In this document: positions 32,872-41,395 of the stretch, in pieces | Layout of the letters: every line of letters starts with the position of its first letter | Position numbering within the stretch: the first letter of the stretch is position 1 | Origin: an uncultured Acetatifactor sp. | GTDB taxonomy: Bacteria; Bacillota; Clostridia; Lachnospirales; Lachnospiraceae | Length of the DNA: 64,000 nt | Assembly (NCBI GenBank): GCA_947594835.1 | Contig: CANQEH010000010.1 | Location: 19,123-83,122, forward strand | Reading direction: 5' to 3' | Notes under the pieces: model-generated | Databases searched by the model: none | What the model was told of the DNA's origin: nothing | What the model saw: the letters and a program-made list of their open reading frames with translations, nothing else | Translations under genes and position numbers: made by a program

Positions 32872-34959
32872 ATGGCAGAGATGGCAGATATCACAGCGGA
32901 GGAAGAAGCATACTTAAAGACGGTCGAAAGGGAGCTTGCCGGGGAGGCCGAAAAGCTGTCGGGCAGGGTGCAGGGGTATCAGAGGGATCAGGAGGAGTTT
33001 GCCCGGTATCTCTGGGAGAGGAAAAGCGACTTTGACGGGTATGAGGCGATTTTTAACCGCCAGGAGCTGGAGCGGGTGGCACAGGCCGGGGAGAACACGG
33101 TTTTAAAGCTGCGCCGCACCTTAAAGATGATGGATTCCCCCTATTTTGCCAGGATTGATTTTACAGAAAACGGGGCGGACGTCCCGGAACCCGTCTACAT
33201 CGGAAAGTACGCTTTCTGGGAAATGGGCGCAGACTGCACCATCTATGACTGGCGTTCCCCCATTGCGGGAATGTACTATGAATTTGAGTACGGGCCCGCA
33301 TCGTATGAGGCGCCGGAGGGCCGGATCTCGGGGCGGATCCATTTAAAAAGGCAGTACGGCATCCAGAAGGGCCGCCTGGAATATGCCATAGAGAGCAGCC
33401 TGCGGATCGAAGACGAACTGCTCAAAAAGGAGCTGGCAAAAAGCCACGGCGGAAAAATGCGGGACATTGTGGCGACGATCCAGAAAGAGCAGAACCAGCT
33501 GGTGCGGAATGAAACGGCGGACGTTCTGATCATCGAGGGCGTGGCGGGCTCCGGCAAGACATCCATCGCGCTCCACCGGATCGCCTATTTTCTGTACCGC
33601 TACCGGAAGGAGATCACGGCGGACAACTTCCTGATCCTTTCGCCCAACGGGGTGTTTATCGACTATATCTCCGGCGTGCTGCCGGAGCTGGGGGAGAGGA
33701 ACATTCGGAATGTGGAACTAAGCGACCTGGGAGAGGCTTACCTGCCGGGGCATATCCGGGCGGAAGACCCAAGCGGCCAGACAGAGCGCTTTCTCTCCGC
33801 GCAGGATGAGGCGTGGAAACGGCGGGTGTGTTTTAAGTCCACGCCGGAATTTGTAGACAGTCTGGACCGGTATCTGGAGGAATGCGACAGGCGCAATTTC
33901 CGAAAAAAGAAGTATGTCTATGAGGAGGGCTTTCTCCCGGCGGAATTTATCTACAAGCTGTACGAGGTGAGGAGGAATCTGCCCGTCTACGAAAGGCTGC
34001 GGGAAATGGCCCAGGTCATGGCGGAGGAGCTTCGGATCCACAGAAAGTATACCGGCCCCGGCAGCCGCCAGAATGAGATTGAGAGATGGCTTCTGGGGCA
34101 ATACCGCGACGGCACCGCCCTGGCGCTGTATCAGGGATTTTACCGCTGGCTGGGGGAGGAGGAGCTCTTCTGCCCGGGGGAGAGGGGCAGGCTGGAGGCC
34201 GCGGACATCTTCCCTCTGATCTATGTGCGGCTCTATCTGGAGGGGAATCCCCAAAAGCGGGACGTGCGGTATCTGATCATCGACGAGATGCAGGACTACA
34301 CGCCGATCCAGTATGCGGTGTTAAACAGGCTCTTTCCCTGCAAAAAGACTATCCTGGGGGATTTTTCCCAGAATCTGGTGCCCTTTGCCCCCCGGTCTTC
34401 GGATTTCATGAAAAAGCTGTACCCCAAAGCCCAGCTGGTCTCCATCCGCAAAAGCTACCGCTCTACCTATGAGATCATGCAGTTTGCCAGAAGGATCAGA
34501 AATTCCGGGCAGATGGAGGTGGTAAAGCGGCACGGGGAGGACGTGGCCCTGATCGCCTGCGCCGACGAAGAGGAGGAAAGGCGCAGGGTTTTGGAGCTGC
34601 TTGGCGCAGGAAAGGACAGGATGGGGGACGGCCCGTCCCGGACGGGCGTCCTGGCCAGGGACTTTTGTCAGGCGAAAGCGTGGCACGCCTTTCTGAAAAA
34701 GCACCTGGGCGCAGAGGTCAATCTTCTGACCATCGACCAGAAAGAGTTTTACGAGGGGATCACGGTGGCGGCCATCTCCCTGGTAAAGGGCCTGGAATTT
34801 GACGAGGTGATCCTTCCGGACGTCTGCCGGGAGCAGTACGACACCGAATACCACAGAAGCCTTCTGTATGTGGCCTGTACCAGGGCCACCCGGAAGCTCT
34901 CCCTGTTGTGGGCGGGGGAGCAGAGCCCGCTTCTTGGTGGGGAGACGAAAGGGGAATGA
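32872..34959 (+). CDS. helD: HelD-like superfamily 1 helicase / RNA polymerase recycling factor
   Basis: 695 residues. An N-terminal coiled coil (about 1-100), a GKYAFWEMGADCTIYDWRSPIA segment characteristic of HelD, Walker A IEGVAGSGKTSIALHRIAYF (about 220-240), Walker B YLIIDEMQDYTPIQY, the SYRST motif and a C-terminal VACTRATRKLSLL. HelD removes stalled RNA polymerase from DNA; some homologues protect against rifamycins. Starts 9 bases after the exporter, with GAGGGGGA before the ATG, and is probably co-transcribed, although a link with the peptide locus is not required. Confidence 0.9.
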   Translation: MAEMADITAEEEAYLKTVERELAGEAEKLSGRVQGYQRDQEEFARYLWERKSDFDGYEAIFNRQELERVAQAGENTVLKLRRTLKMMDSPYFARIDFTENGADVPEPVYIGKYAFWEMGADCTIYDWRSPIAGMYYEFEYGPASYEAPEGRISGRIHLKRQYGIQKGRLEYAIESSLRIEDELLKKELAKSHGGKMRDIVATIQKEQNQLVRNETADVLIIEGVAGSGKTSIALHRIAYFLYRYRKEITADNFLILSPNGVFIDYISGVLPELGERNIRNVELSDLGEAYLPGHIRAEDPSGQTERFLSAQDEAWKRRVCFKSTPEFVDSLDRYLEECDRRNFRKKKYVYEEGFLPAEFIYKLYEVRRNLPVYERLREMAQVMAEELRIHRKYTGPGSRQNEIERWLLGQYRDGTALALYQGFYRWLGEEELFCPGERGRLEAADIFPLIYVRLYLEGNPQKRDVRYLIIDEMQDYTPIQYAVLNRLFPCKKTILGDFSQNLVPFAPRSSDFMKKLYPKAQLVSIRKSYRSTYEIMQFARRIRNSGQMEVVKRHGEDVALIACADEEEERRRVLELLGAGKDRMGDGPSRTGVLARDFCQAKAWHAFLKKHLGAEVNLLTIDQKEFYEGITVAAISLVKGLEFDEVILPDVCREQYDTEYHRSLLYVACTRATRKLSLLWAGEQSPLLGGETKGE

Positions 34960-34995
34960 CTTTTCCATGCTTTTCCAAATGCGTGGGAATGTGCA

Positions 34996-35024
34996 TTGAC
35001 GAATCATCGGTTTACAGGTAAAAT
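34996..35024 (+). promoter_or_regulatory. Promoter of the GH105 gene
   Basis: TTGACG at 34996-35001 and TAAAAT at 35019-35024, spacer 17 bp. Confidence 0.7.
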
Positions 35025-35062
35025 GAGGGCAAAGACTTTATCATACAAACGGAGGTGGAATT

Positions 35063-36220
35063 ATGCAGCTGCCGGTTTTTGAAAAGTACATTGACCAGCT
35101 CATCGAAAAGAGCACGATGGAAGTGCCTGTGTGGAACATCGAGAAGGCCCTGGCGGGAAAGGCGGACGGGTGGAATTACATCGACGGGTGTATGATCCTT
35201 GCGCTGCTTGAGACGTACCGGGCCACCGGGGAGAAAAAGTATTATGATTTTGCGGACGCCTTTATCGACTACCGGGTGAAAGAGGACGGCACCATCAACG
35301 GGTATTCGGTGGAGGAGTACAACATTGACAATGTGAACGCGGGCAAGACCCTGTTCGCCCTGTACGAGATCAACGGCAAGGAGAAATACCGCAGGGCCAT
35401 CGACCTGATCTACAGCCAGGTGCAGACCCAGCCCAGGACGGCGGAGGGCAACTTCTGGCACAAAAAGATCTATCCCAACCAGGTATGGCTGGACGGGATG
35501 TATATGGGCCAGCCCTTCTATATGGAATATGAGACGAAATTCAACCATCGGAAAAATTACGGGGATATCTTCTCCCAGTTTGCCAATGTGAAAAAGCGGA
35601 TGCGGGATGAAAAGACGGGCCTCTACTATCACGGCTACGACGCTTCCCGGTCTGTTTTCTGGTGCGACAAAGAGACCGGGCTGTCTGAAAATTTCTGGCT
35701 GAGGGCGCTGGGCTGGTATTCCATGGCCCTTCTGGACACGCTGGACAAGTGTGAGCCGGGAGAGGAGTACGCCGGGGAATACGATAATCTACAGGAGACC
35801 TTCGCGCAGCTGATGGAGGATATGTTAAAATTCCAGGACGAGAGCGGGATGTGGTATCAGCTTCCGGCCCTGGGCGGCAGAGAGCCCAATTACTTAGAGA
35901 CCAGCGGCAGCGCCATCATGGCTTACTCCCTTCTCAAAGGGGTGCGTCTGGGCTTTTTGCCAAAGAGTTACAGGGAGTATGGCATCAAGGCATTTCAGGG
36001 GATCTGCGACAAGTATCTGCGGGAGACGGAAGACGGCCTGCAGCTTGGCGGCATCTGTCTGGTGGCGGGGCTGGGCCCTGCGGACAATCCCAGGCGGGAC
36101 GGCAGCTTTGACTATTATATGTCGGAGCCGGTAGTGGAAAACGATGCAAAGGGCGTGGCGCCGCTGTTGCTGGCGTACACGGAGCTGCGCCGGCTGGAAG
36201 AAGAGGACGCGGCAGGCTGA
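35063..36220 (+). CDS. Glycoside hydrolase family 105 (unsaturated rhamnogalacturonyl hydrolase type)
   Basis: 385 residues, no signal peptide, so cytoplasmic. Six-hairpin fold features as in YteR: DGWNYIDGCMILALLETY, NIDNVNAGKTL, the catalytic Asp144 in NQVWLDGMYMGQPFYMEY, and the late GSAIMAYSLLKG and VENDAKGVAPLLLAY. Family 105 enzymes release the unsaturated uronic acid left by pectate or rhamnogalacturonan lyases. Own promoter and a strong terminator. The following GH43 gene points to plant-polysaccharide use. Confidence 0.88.
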   Translation: MQLPVFEKYIDQLIEKSTMEVPVWNIEKALAGKADGWNYIDGCMILALLETYRATGEKKYYDFADAFIDYRVKEDGTINGYSVEEYNIDNVNAGKTLFALYEINGKEKYRRAIDLIYSQVQTQPRTAEGNFWHKKIYPNQVWLDGMYMGQPFYMEYETKFNHRKNYGDIFSQFANVKKRMRDEKTGLYYHGYDASRSVFWCDKETGLSENFWLRALGWYSMALLDTLDKCEPGEEYAGEYDNLQETFAQLMEDMLKFQDESGMWYQLPALGGREPNYLETSGSAIMAYSLLKGVRLGFLPKSYREYGIKAFQGICDKYLRETEDGLQLGGICLVAGLGPADNPRRDGSFDYYMSEPVVENDAKGVAPLLLAYTELRRLEEEDAAG

Positions 36221-36249
36221 GGCCCCACTGCAATATGCAGCAAAAAACA

Positions 36250-36287
36250 GCCCCGGGCGGGATGTACCGCCCGGGGCCGTCTTTCGT
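36250..36287 (+). terminator. Intrinsic terminator after GH105
   Basis: GCCCCGGGCGG (36250-36260) and CCGCCCGGGGC (36267-36277) form a perfect 11-bp stem with a GATGTA loop, then CGTCTTTCGTTTC. Confidence 0.8.
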
Positions 36288-36295
36288 TTCGTGGC

Positions 36296-36511
36296 TTAAG
36301 CAACTACCGTAACGTTGGTAGCGCGGATCTTGCTGCTGTTCTGAGGATCGCTCTCGGTGTCGAAAGTAACCTTCTGGCCTTCCTCCAGGGACTTGAAGCC
36401 CTCAGCGTTGATCGCGGAGAAGTGTACGAATACCTCCTCGCCGGTTGCATCGTTGGTGATGAAACCGTAACCCTTCTGTGCGTTGAACCACTTTACTGTA
36501 CCGTTGTTCAT
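36296..36511 (-). CDS. Cold-shock protein (CspA family)
   Basis: 71 residues. RNP1-like KGYGFIT and RNP2-like VFVHFSAI are both present within a single OB fold ([17 protein letters not shown] ... [12 protein letters not shown]). Binds single-stranded nucleic acids as an RNA chaperone. AAGGAGG precedes the ATG; the frame is open further upstream but without support. It is made from a long leader (about 148 nt) containing a perfect inverted repeat, typical of cold-shock genes regulated at mRNA level. Confidence 0.96.
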   Translation of the reverse strand: MNNGTVKWFNAQKGYGFITNDATGEEVFVHFSAINAEGFKSLEEGQKVTFDTESDPQNSSKIRATNVTVVA

Positions 36512-36859
36512 TTCTGTACCTCCTTGATATGATGTTAAAATTTGGGGTGCTTTGTTATTCAAAATGTAGGGCAAAAAAATCACATATTTTTGTAAACCAT
36601 CATCAAAAGTAGCAATGACTTACAAAAATATGTGAGTTCAATGACTTTCATTCAGAATACATTTAGACTATACCGTAGGATTGCAGGAATGTCAATATCT
36701 TTTTTGAAAATAAATAAAAAATTTTAAAAATATGTGATGCAGAACTTTGCGCAGGGCGGGAAATGTGGTAGAGTGTTTTTGTAACGGTTCAGCATATCCG
36801 GTGAGAGAATATTTTCCAGCGCTTCGGGGCAGACTGGCTGTGCAGGAGGTCTGACGGAT
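36512..36859 (-). promoter_or_regulatory. Long leader and promoter of the cold-shock gene
   Basis: Minus strand TTGACA (36695-36690) and TATAGT (36672-36667) with a 17-bp spacer, start near 36660. Within the leader, 36580-36595 and 36620-36635 are perfect 16-nt inverted repeats around a 24-nt loop, centred on CACATATTTTTG. A third partial copy, AAAAATATGTGA, lies at 36726-36737. The remaining 36740-36859 holds the AGGAGG of the next plus-strand gene and nothing else I recognise. Confidence 0.75.
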
Positions 36860-37846
36860 ATGATGTGGAATATGTTATGGATGGCGGCGGTGGCGGCGGC
36901 TTCCGCGCTGGCGGGATTTTGTATGGGGCGGCTTTCCACGCAGTCCCAGGAGGCTTATGAGGAAGGGGCGGGAGAGCAGACCCTGCCCAGGGGCATGACG
37001 GCCCGGGAGGGCCGAATGCAGCAGTCAAAACAGGCAGAAGCAGTGCAGGAGGTGGATCGGGAGACAGTGCCTCGGCAGGGGCAGCGTCCATATGTGGGGA
37101 CGCCCGGCTGGACAGCCCGCCGGATGCCCGGCATGACGGCCCGGGAGGACCGAATGCAGCAGGCAAAACAGGCGGAGGCAGTGAAGGAAGGGACGCGGCA
37201 GACCTGGTCTGACAGGGCGCGGGAAGCGGGCTGGCCGGACAAGGCGGAAGCAGCCTGGGACACGGCCCGGGAGACAATGCCCCGGCAGGGGCAGCGCCCA
37301 TACGGGGGGACGCCTGGATGGACGGCCCGCCGGACGATCCGGGGGGAGGAACGGCTCCGGCTTCTGCGGCGGATGGGCAGGGCGAAGAACCAGCAGACGC
37401 CCCAGGGGCCCGTCTGGCCGGTGGGAAGCCCGGTGTCCGGGTGGCTGACCGCCCTGCGGGAAGGGGAGCGCCCCACGGTGACGATACAGCCCCTGGAGGA
37501 AAAGCTCTACGCTCCCGCGGCGGGGAAAATCATAAAGCTGTTCCCCATGGGAAACGCCTTCCTGCTGGCAACGGAGTTTGGGACGCAGCTTCTCATCCAG
37601 GTCTGCGACGTAGAGGACGACCTTTTGGGAAGATATTTCCGCCCCAGGGTAGTGCAGAACGAGATCGTGGGAAAAGGCAAGCTTCTGCTGGAATTTGACG
37701 CCCAGGGGCTTTTGGAGGAGGGCACGCCCGTGTCGGTGTCGGTGCGGGTGGAAAACAGAGGGTACGGCCACAGCGTGTATCTGACCGCCGGGGAGAGGAT
37801 AAAGATCGGCGAGGAGATCCTGCAGGTGATCGGCCCGGCCCAGTAA
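36860..37846 (+). CDS. Membrane-anchored EIIA(Glc)-like protein lacking the phospho-histidines
   Basis: 328 residues. One N-terminal membrane helix (about 3-22), a middle section with two diverged repeats (GMTAREGRMQQSKQAEAVQE and GMTAREDRMQQAKQAEAVKE, each ending in PRQGQRPY-GTPGWTARR), and a C-terminal domain (about 210-328) resembling glucose-type PTS EIIA: LYAPAAGKIIKLF, GTQLLIQVCDVEDDLLG, GKGKLLLEFD. The active-site histidine positions of EIIA read Asn (GNAFLLAT) and Gln (LLIQVCD), so it cannot carry phosphate as EIIA does. A sensory or scaffolding role is more likely. Stands between glycan genes; AGGAGG lies 10 bases before the ATG. Confidence 0.65.
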   Translation: MMWNMLWMAAVAAASALAGFCMGRLSTQSQEAYEEGAGEQTLPRGMTAREGRMQQSKQAEAVQEVDRETVPRQGQRPYVGTPGWTARRMPGMTAREDRMQQAKQAEAVKEGTRQTWSDRAREAGWPDKAEAAWDTARETMPRQGQRPYGGTPGWTARRTIRGEERLRLLRRMGRAKNQQTPQGPVWPVGSPVSGWLTALREGERPTVTIQPLEEKLYAPAAGKIIKLFPMGNAFLLATEFGTQLLIQVCDVEDDLLGRYFRPRVVQNEIVGKGKLLLEFDAQGLLEEGTPVSVSVRVENRGYGHSVYLTAGERIKIGEEILQVIGPAQ

Positions 37847-37877
37847 AGCAGCAAAAATCAGTTGGGAGAGAAAAGAG

Positions 37878-39431
37878 ATGGACAAAAGAAAAGTGAAAAA
37901 AATGTGGGTGGCCGACCAGGGGGACGGCACATACAAAAATCCGATCCTTTACACGGATTATTCGGATCCGGACGCAATACGGGTGGGGGACGACTTTTTT
38001 CTGATCGCCTCCAGCTTCTGCAACACCCCGGCGGTGCCCCTCCTGCACTCTAAGGATCTGGTCAATTGGAAGGTGATCAATTACGTCATGGAAAGCCTGC
38101 CCTTTCCCCGTTACGACAGGCCCGCCCACGGCTGCGGCGCCTGGGCGCCCTCCATACGGTTCCACGAGGGCGTCTATTATGTGTTTGTGCCCCTGCCGGA
38201 CGAGGGGATCATGGTGTGCCATACCAAAGATCCCTGGGGCAAGTGGAGCGAACCGTCCTTTGTGCGGCAGGTGGTGGGCTGGATAGATCCCTGCCCTTTT
38301 TGGGACGACGACGGAAAGGCTTATATGGTGACGGCTTTTGCCAGAAGCCGGATCGGGTTTAAGAGTATGCTCTATCTCTCCCCGATGGAGCCGGATTGTT
38401 CGGGGGTGCTGGACGACGGGCAGTTTCTCTACGACGGCCACGCCACCCAGCCCACCATTGAAGGGCCAAAGCTCTACAAGAGAAACGGCTGGTATTACAT
38501 ATTTGCCCCGGCGGGCGGCGTAAAGCCGGGCTGGCAGACCGTGCTGCGCTCCAGAAACATCTACGGCCCCTATGAGGAAAGGATCGTGCTGCACCAGGGG
38601 GACAGCCCCGTAAACGGCCCGCACCAGGGCGCCTGGGTGGATACGGCCACGGGGGAGGACTGGTTTTTGCATTTCCAGGACGTGGGGAACGCAGGCCGCA
38701 TCCTGCACCTGCAGCCCATGCGCTGGGAGGACGACTGGCCCGTCATCGGGGAAAATGTCAAAGATGGCTGCGGAGAGCCGGTGTTAAGGTATCGGAAGCC
38801 CGACGTGGGGAAGGTATATCCCCCGGACGCCCCCGAGGACAGCGACTTCTTTGAAGGGGAGACTCTGGGGCTTCAGTGGCAGTGGAACGCCAATCACAAG
38901 CGGGAGTGGTATGAGACAGGGCAGGGGCGTCTGACGCTGTATGCCCAGTCGAGTCCGGCGGGGACACAGCTTTGCGACGTGCCCAACCTGCTGGTGCAGA
39001 AATGGCCTGCCCCTCAGTTTCAGATCACCGCCTGCCTGCATCTGGAGGGCTTAGAGGAAGGGGACGCAGGGGGGATGGTATCCCTGGGCGGCTGCTACAC
39101 GGCGCTTGCGGCGGTAAAGCGCGGGGGAAAACTCTGGCTGGAACAGTGGACGGGGAACTGGACGAAGGACGACGAAGTGCGGGAGGAGGCAGCGGCGCTC
39201 CCGATCGAGGGGGATACGCTCTATGTGCGGATGTCTGTAAAAGACGCCCGGGAGGTTTCCTTTGCCGCCGGGACAAAGGAGGACGACCTGCGGCCTGTGG
39301 GCAGGGCCACAGAGACTTCCCCCGGCCGCTGGGTCGGGGTGAAAGCGGGCCTGTTTGCCATCCGGGAAAAGGAGGGAAAAGGGGGCGCTCTGACGGCGGA
39401 CTATTTTGTCTTTGAGGCGCTTGAAGCGTAA
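37878..39431 (+). CDS. Glycoside hydrolase family 43 with C-terminal beta-sandwich
   Basis: 517 residues, no signal peptide. Five-bladed propeller domain (about 15-330) with the three acidic residues in expected settings: YSDPDAIRVGD (base, near Asp30), GWIDPCPFWDDDG (pKa-modulating Asp) and PTIEGPKLYKRNGWYYIF (acid Glu). The rest is a beta-sandwich like those of GH43 beta-xylosidase/arabinofuranosidase enzymes. Acts probably on imported xylo- or arabino-oligosaccharides. Lies 31 bases after the EIIA-like gene; an Opp-type transporter follows. Confidence 0.88.
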   Translation: MDKRKVKKMWVADQGDGTYKNPILYTDYSDPDAIRVGDDFFLIASSFCNTPAVPLLHSKDLVNWKVINYVMESLPFPRYDRPAHGCGAWAPSIRFHEGVYYVFVPLPDEGIMVCHTKDPWGKWSEPSFVRQVVGWIDPCPFWDDDGKAYMVTAFARSRIGFKSMLYLSPMEPDCSGVLDDGQFLYDGHATQPTIEGPKLYKRNGWYYIFAPAGGVKPGWQTVLRSRNIYGPYEERIVLHQGDSPVNGPHQGAWVDTATGEDWFLHFQDVGNAGRILHLQPMRWEDDWPVIGENVKDGCGEPVLRYRKPDVGKVYPPDAPEDSDFFEGETLGLQWQWNANHKREWYETGQGRLTLYAQSSPAGTQLCDVPNLLVQKWPAPQFQITACLHLEGLEEGDAGGMVSLGGCYTALAAVKRGGKLWLEQWTGNWTKDDEVREEAAALPIEGDTLYVRMSVKDAREVSFAAGTKEDDLRPVGRATETSPGRWVGVKAGLFAIREKEGKGGALTADYFVFEALEA

Positions 39432-39638
39432 AAGGCTGCATATTGGAGCAGACTGCCGATGTGGCAGAAAAGAGTGTTGAGGAGATCAAGGCAGTCACCG
39501 GGAAAAAGCATTGAAAACAAAAGAGACGCCCGTGACCCAGAGGGATTCCTGCCTGTCGAGCCCGCCGATGAGAGGGATGAAAGGAGCGGGGTGAGAGCAG
39601 TAGGATGAGAGGCGTGGGAGGAGAGGAGCGGGAGAGAG

Positions 39639-41387
39639 ATGGAGAAAAAACTGCAGGTCAGGGATCTTCGCATATCCTTTCACACCCCGGACGGCAGGCT
39701 GCAGGCTGTCCGGGGGATCGGTTTTGACCTGGCAAAGGGAGAGACCCTGGCCATCGTGGGGGAGTCCGGCTCCGGGAAGACCGTGACCTCCAAGGCCATC
39801 CTGGGGCTCCTTGCGGAAAACGCCAGGGTGGAGTCCGGCGAGATCCTCTACGACGGCAGAGATCTTCTGAAAATATCCGAGAAGGAATTTCAAAAAATCC
39901 GGGGCGGCAGGATCGCCATGGTCTTTCAGGATCCCATGTCCAGCTTAAACCCGGTCATCCGCATCGGCAGGCAGCTCACGGAGGCCATGCTGTCAAAGGG
40001 CAGAGCGAAGCAGCGGGAGAGCCGATCCCGCTTAAACGCCTGTCTGAAGGCGCTGGAAAAGGCCATGGCGGCGTCGGGGGAAGATCCTTCGGACAGGGCG
40101 CGGGCAAGGGAAAGCTGCAAAAAAATGAAGGCAGTTCTAAAAAAATCCATCGAACTGGAAAGGGCTTACCATACCGCCCATGAGGCGGCCCGGGACGCCG
40201 TAGAGGACGCCGCAAAAATCATCTCAGAGATGGAGCAGGCCGCCGTCTGCGGGGATACTTTGGAGCGGATCCATGGGATGACGCGCCGGGCCAATGCGGC
40301 CATCCACAGGGATGTGGTGCCCAAGAGCCGCCGGGCCGAGGTGAGGGCGCTCACAGATTCTCTCAAAAGGCAGCTGCAGGAAAAGGATAACGAAGGGGCG
40401 CTGGAAAACCTCCGCAGCTTAAGGAAGATCCTGGAGGAGGCGGCGGGGAAGCAGGCCCCCGATTTTTTTGGCATGAGCTGCGGCCTGTGCTCCGACGGAC
40501 GATCTCTTCCTGAGACGCATCAGAGGCAGAATGATTTTCCGGGGGAGCATCCGAACCGGGATTTCCTGCCGCTGTTTTTGGCGGATGTGGAGCGGGCCAT
40601 ACGCCATCCGGCGGGGGAGCAGATGAGAGATATCCGCGCCGTCATGGATTTTCTGAAGGAGAATGTCTCCGGCGCGGCGGCGAAGGTCACAAGAGAGAGC
40701 GCACGGCATAAGGCCATCCGGCTGATGGAGGAGGTGGGAATCGCGCAGCCCTGCAGGCGCTTCCATCAGTACCCCTATGAGCTTTCCGGCGGCATGAGAC
40801 AGAGAATTGTCATCGCCATTGCGCTGGCGGCGGATCCGGAGATTTTGATCTGCGACGAGCCCACCACGGCGCTGGATGTGACCATCCAGGCCCAGATCCT
40901 TGCCCTGCTCAACCGTCTGAAAGAGGAGCGCGGGCTTTCCGTGATCTTTATCACCCACGACCTGGGCGTGGTGGCCAGGACAGCGGACCGGGTGGCGGTG
41001 ATGTATGCCGGGCAGATCGTAGAATACGGAGACAGCGAGGAAGTCTTTTATGACGCGAGACACCCGTATACCTGGGCGCTTTTGAGCGCGGCGCCGGATC
41101 TGGACGCAAAGGAAAAACTGACGGCGATTCCGGGGTCGCCCCCCAATCTGCTCTGCCCGCTTAAGGGTGATGCCTTTGCGCCCAGAAACCCCTATGCCAT
41201 GCAGATTGATCTGGAGTGTCAGCCGCCCCTGTTTTGGGTAAGCGATACCCATTACGCCGCCACCTGGCTGCTCCACCCGGACGCCCCCAGGGTGGATCCG
41301 CCCAGGGCCGTTTCAGACAGGATTGCCAGAATGGAAGAAAGAAGGCGGCAGGCAGGGGGCGGCGCGCCGCGGCAGGCGGCAGAATGA
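39639..41387 (+). CDS. Opp/Dpp-type ABC ATPase (OppD) with a large helical insertion
   Basis: 582 residues where about 330-350 are usual. Walker A GESGSGKT (42-48), Q-loop VFQDPMSSLNP (95-105), signature LSGGM (382-386), Walker B ILICDEP (402-408), and the OppD C-terminal oligopeptide-transporter tail ([21 protein letters not shown]) are intact. Between the Q-loop and the signature lies an extra, charged, mostly helical segment of about 230 residues (about 122-353). It precedes an OppF homologue. Substrate unknown; Opp-type importers take up peptides or oligosaccharides, and the GH105/GH43 neighbours favour the latter. Confidence 0.85.
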   Translation: MEKKLQVRDLRISFHTPDGRLQAVRGIGFDLAKGETLAIVGESGSGKTVTSKAILGLLAENARVESGEILYDGRDLLKISEKEFQKIRGGRIAMVFQDPMSSLNPVIRIGRQLTEAMLSKGRAKQRESRSRLNACLKALEKAMAASGEDPSDRARARESCKKMKAVLKKSIELERAYHTAHEAARDAVEDAAKIISEMEQAAVCGDTLERIHGMTRRANAAIHRDVVPKSRRAEVRALTDSLKRQLQEKDNEGALENLRSLRKILEEAAGKQAPDFFGMSCGLCSDGRSLPETHQRQNDFPGEHPNRDFLPLFLADVERAIRHPAGEQMRDIRAVMDFLKENVSGAAAKVTRESARHKAIRLMEEVGIAQPCRRFHQYPYELSGGMRQRIVIAIALAADPEILICDEPTTALDVTIQAQILALLNRLKEERGLSVIFITHDLGVVARTADRVAVMYAGQIVEYGDSEEVFYDARHPYTWALLSAAPDLDAKEKLTAIPGSPPNLLCPLKGDAFAPRNPYAMQIDLECQPPLFWVSDTHYAATWLLHPDAPRVDPPRAVSDRIARMEERRRQAGGGAPRQAAE

Positions 41388-41395
41388 GAGGAGAG

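Noticed and set aside
32872..34959. HelD as part of the RiPP system
   Set aside because: It follows the exporter closely, but HelD is a common housekeeping or stress factor and nothing specific ties it to the peptide.
39444..39514. Short in-frame stretch MEQTADVAEKSVEEIKAVTGKKH from a TTG
   Set aside because: Looks protein-like and may be a remnant of a lost gene, but it is too short and has no clear ribosome site.
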